Assembly (NCBI RefSeq): GCF_016405855.1
Contig: NZ_JAEFCA010000001.1
Coordinates: 1,216,840 to 1,280,839, forward strand
DNA from: Flavobacterium sp. IB48
GTDB lineage: Bacteria > Bacteroidota > Bacteroidia > Flavobacteriales > Flavobacteriaceae
Length of the DNA stretch: 64,000 nucleotides
Direction of reading: 5' to 3'
Every line of letters begins with the position of its first letter. The first letter of the stretch is position 1. Positions 63,167-64,000 of this stretch are shown piece by piece. The translations under genes were made by a program, and so were the position numbers. The notes under the pieces were generated by a model that did not search any database, was not told the origin of the DNA, and saw only the letters and a program-made list of their open reading frames with translations.

Positions 63167-64000
63167 TTAATTAAATATGATTTTCTTTTTTGTTTCATGA
63201 CCATTTTCAAGAATTACTTTTACTAATAAAACTTGATTGCTTGAATGTAAGTTTGGAATCTGCAATTCTTTAGCTTCAATTTTGTTTTTGTTGTAAAGCA
63301 TTTGACCGCCAATAGTATAAATCTGAACTTCTTTAATGTTTTCAGTTCCACTGGTTACATTTACAACTTTTGATTTTACAGCTACTAAAACTCCATCGGC
63401 TAAATTTTCAAAATCATCTGTGCCAAGTGTTTTATTAGTGTAACGTAATACAAAACGATCTGGAAAAGTTCCGACAAGAGTTGTAAAAGTGTAATTTGAA
63501 GCACGTAAATCTGTTATTATACCTGTTGTTTTATCTTCAAGATAAACTGCTTGTTGGTCGAAAAATCCGTCTGCGTGATCTATTGAGATTGTAAGCGAAG
63601 TTTCTACAGTTGCTTTATAGCCAAGAGGAATTATTTCTGTGTTGTCAAAAGGTAAAGCTCTTGCCTGAATAGCCAATTTTTTTGCTTCGTTAATCGTATA
63701 AAAATCTACATAAGAATTAGCTGCTAGTGTAACGGCATCATAATTATAATCGAAAGTATTTGTTGCGCCTTCTGCATATCCTATTAATAGCTGTTTGAAA
63801 GCATCTTCATTATTACTCAGATTTAACCATAAGCGATTTACTTCAGTTTCGGTTTCTTTCGCAGTAGTTTTGAAAAACTGCGTATTTTGTGCTTTTACAC
63901 GTAGATCATTGTTGAAAATAATTGAAGTTACTTTTGGTTTTACAAAGAAGCCTTGTCCTACCCCAATATATCCAGAAGGCATTTCTCCTCCAGTTGTCGC
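63167..64000 (-). CDS. T9SS-secreted protein, C-terminal part
   Basis: The frame is open to the right edge (ATTGGE precedes the first visible Met), so the Met at 63982 is internal and the protein is truncated by the window. The segment YIGVGQGFFVKPKV is a common motif before the end of surface adhesins of this phylum. The last 75 residues form a type A sorting domain (VQIYTIGGQMLYNK, VLLVKVILENGHETKKKIIF), the signal recognised by the type IX secretion system. The cargo is exported to the cell surface. Its N-terminal function lies outside the window. Confidence 0.85.
   Translation of the reverse strand, partial: ATTGGEMPSGYIGVGQGFFVKPKVTSIIFNNDLRVKAQNTQFFKTTAKETETEVNRLWLNLSNNEDAFKQLLIGYAEGATNTFDYNYDAVTLAANSYVDFYTINEAKKLAIQARALPFDNTEIIPLGYKATVETSLTISIDHADGFFDQQAVYLEDKTTGIITDLRASNYTFTTLVGTFPDRFVLRYTNKTLGTDDFENLADGVLVAVKSKVVNVTSGTENIKEVQIYTIGGQMLYNKNKIEAKELQIPNLHSSNQVLLVKVILENGHETKKKIIFN

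Noticed and set aside
63982..63984. Start codon of the T9SS protein
   Set aside because: The frame continues without a stop to the window edge, and the motif around it is internal to such proteins.

Overview
The window reads as chromosomal DNA of a Flavobacterium, close in style to F. johnsoniae. It is AT-rich. Recognisable promoters follow the Bacteroidota pattern (TTG, a spacer of about 17 to 23 bases, then TAnnTTTG), and Shine-Dalgarno sequences are scarce. The gene content also fits: an OlsF-type ornithine-lipid acyltransferase, a TonB-dependent receptor beside an SGNH lipoprotein, a type IX secretion C-terminal domain at the right edge, DUF4270 and PrcB lipoproteins, and atpD-atpC standing apart from the other ATP synthase genes. 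I saw no tRNA, rRNA, CRISPR array, insertion sequence, prophage or integrase. Species cannot be fixed without a search.

Left part (1-17 kb): a signal-peptide stub runs off the left edge. Then come a CAT-like acyltransferase/HAD hydrolase operon, an EamA transporter, a flotillin/NfeD pair, a small protein behind a folded leader, metG, a secreted GH43 glycosidase, a CDGSH protein, PhzF, a patatin lipoprotein-like phospholipase, a PrcB lipoprotein, and an SMI1/KNR4-containing pair. Middle left (17-32 kb): serS, lgt, a large TPR protein, rsmA-mgtE, proC, a cytochrome c, nhaA, a 2-hydroxyacid dehydrogenase, four small membrane proteins (two sharing one leader motif), olsF and exodeoxyribonuclease III.

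Middle right (32-48 kb): an OmpA lipoprotein and an aldo/keto reductase lead to an envelope cluster (MuiA-like, L,D-transpeptidase, VWA lipoprotein, SIMPL-like protein). The cluster lies beside a LytS/LytTR two-component pair. Two matching 29-base sites with 21-base internal periodicity lie upstream of the VWA and SIMPL genes, so I infer that the LytTR regulator controls this cluster. A GT51 glycosyltransferase, radA with a pseudo-esterase, and panC-panD follow. Right part (48-64 kb): a GT5-like fragment protein, DUF4270, glmS, the TonB receptor and SGNH lipoprotein, atpD-atpC, small membrane and secreted proteins, an NmrA-like protein, a BioF-like enzyme, and a partial T9SS cargo protein.

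The most striking non-coding feature is the number of intergenic inverted repeats. There are about a dozen elements in several sequence families, nearly all just after stop codons. Some double as terminators, one supplies the end of lgt, one sits inside atpD-atpC, and one surrounds the rsmA promoter. The two best candidates for undescribed biology are the branched leader RNA at 5381-5466, with its own promoter, and the LytTR envelope regulon at 36.5-42.1 kb.
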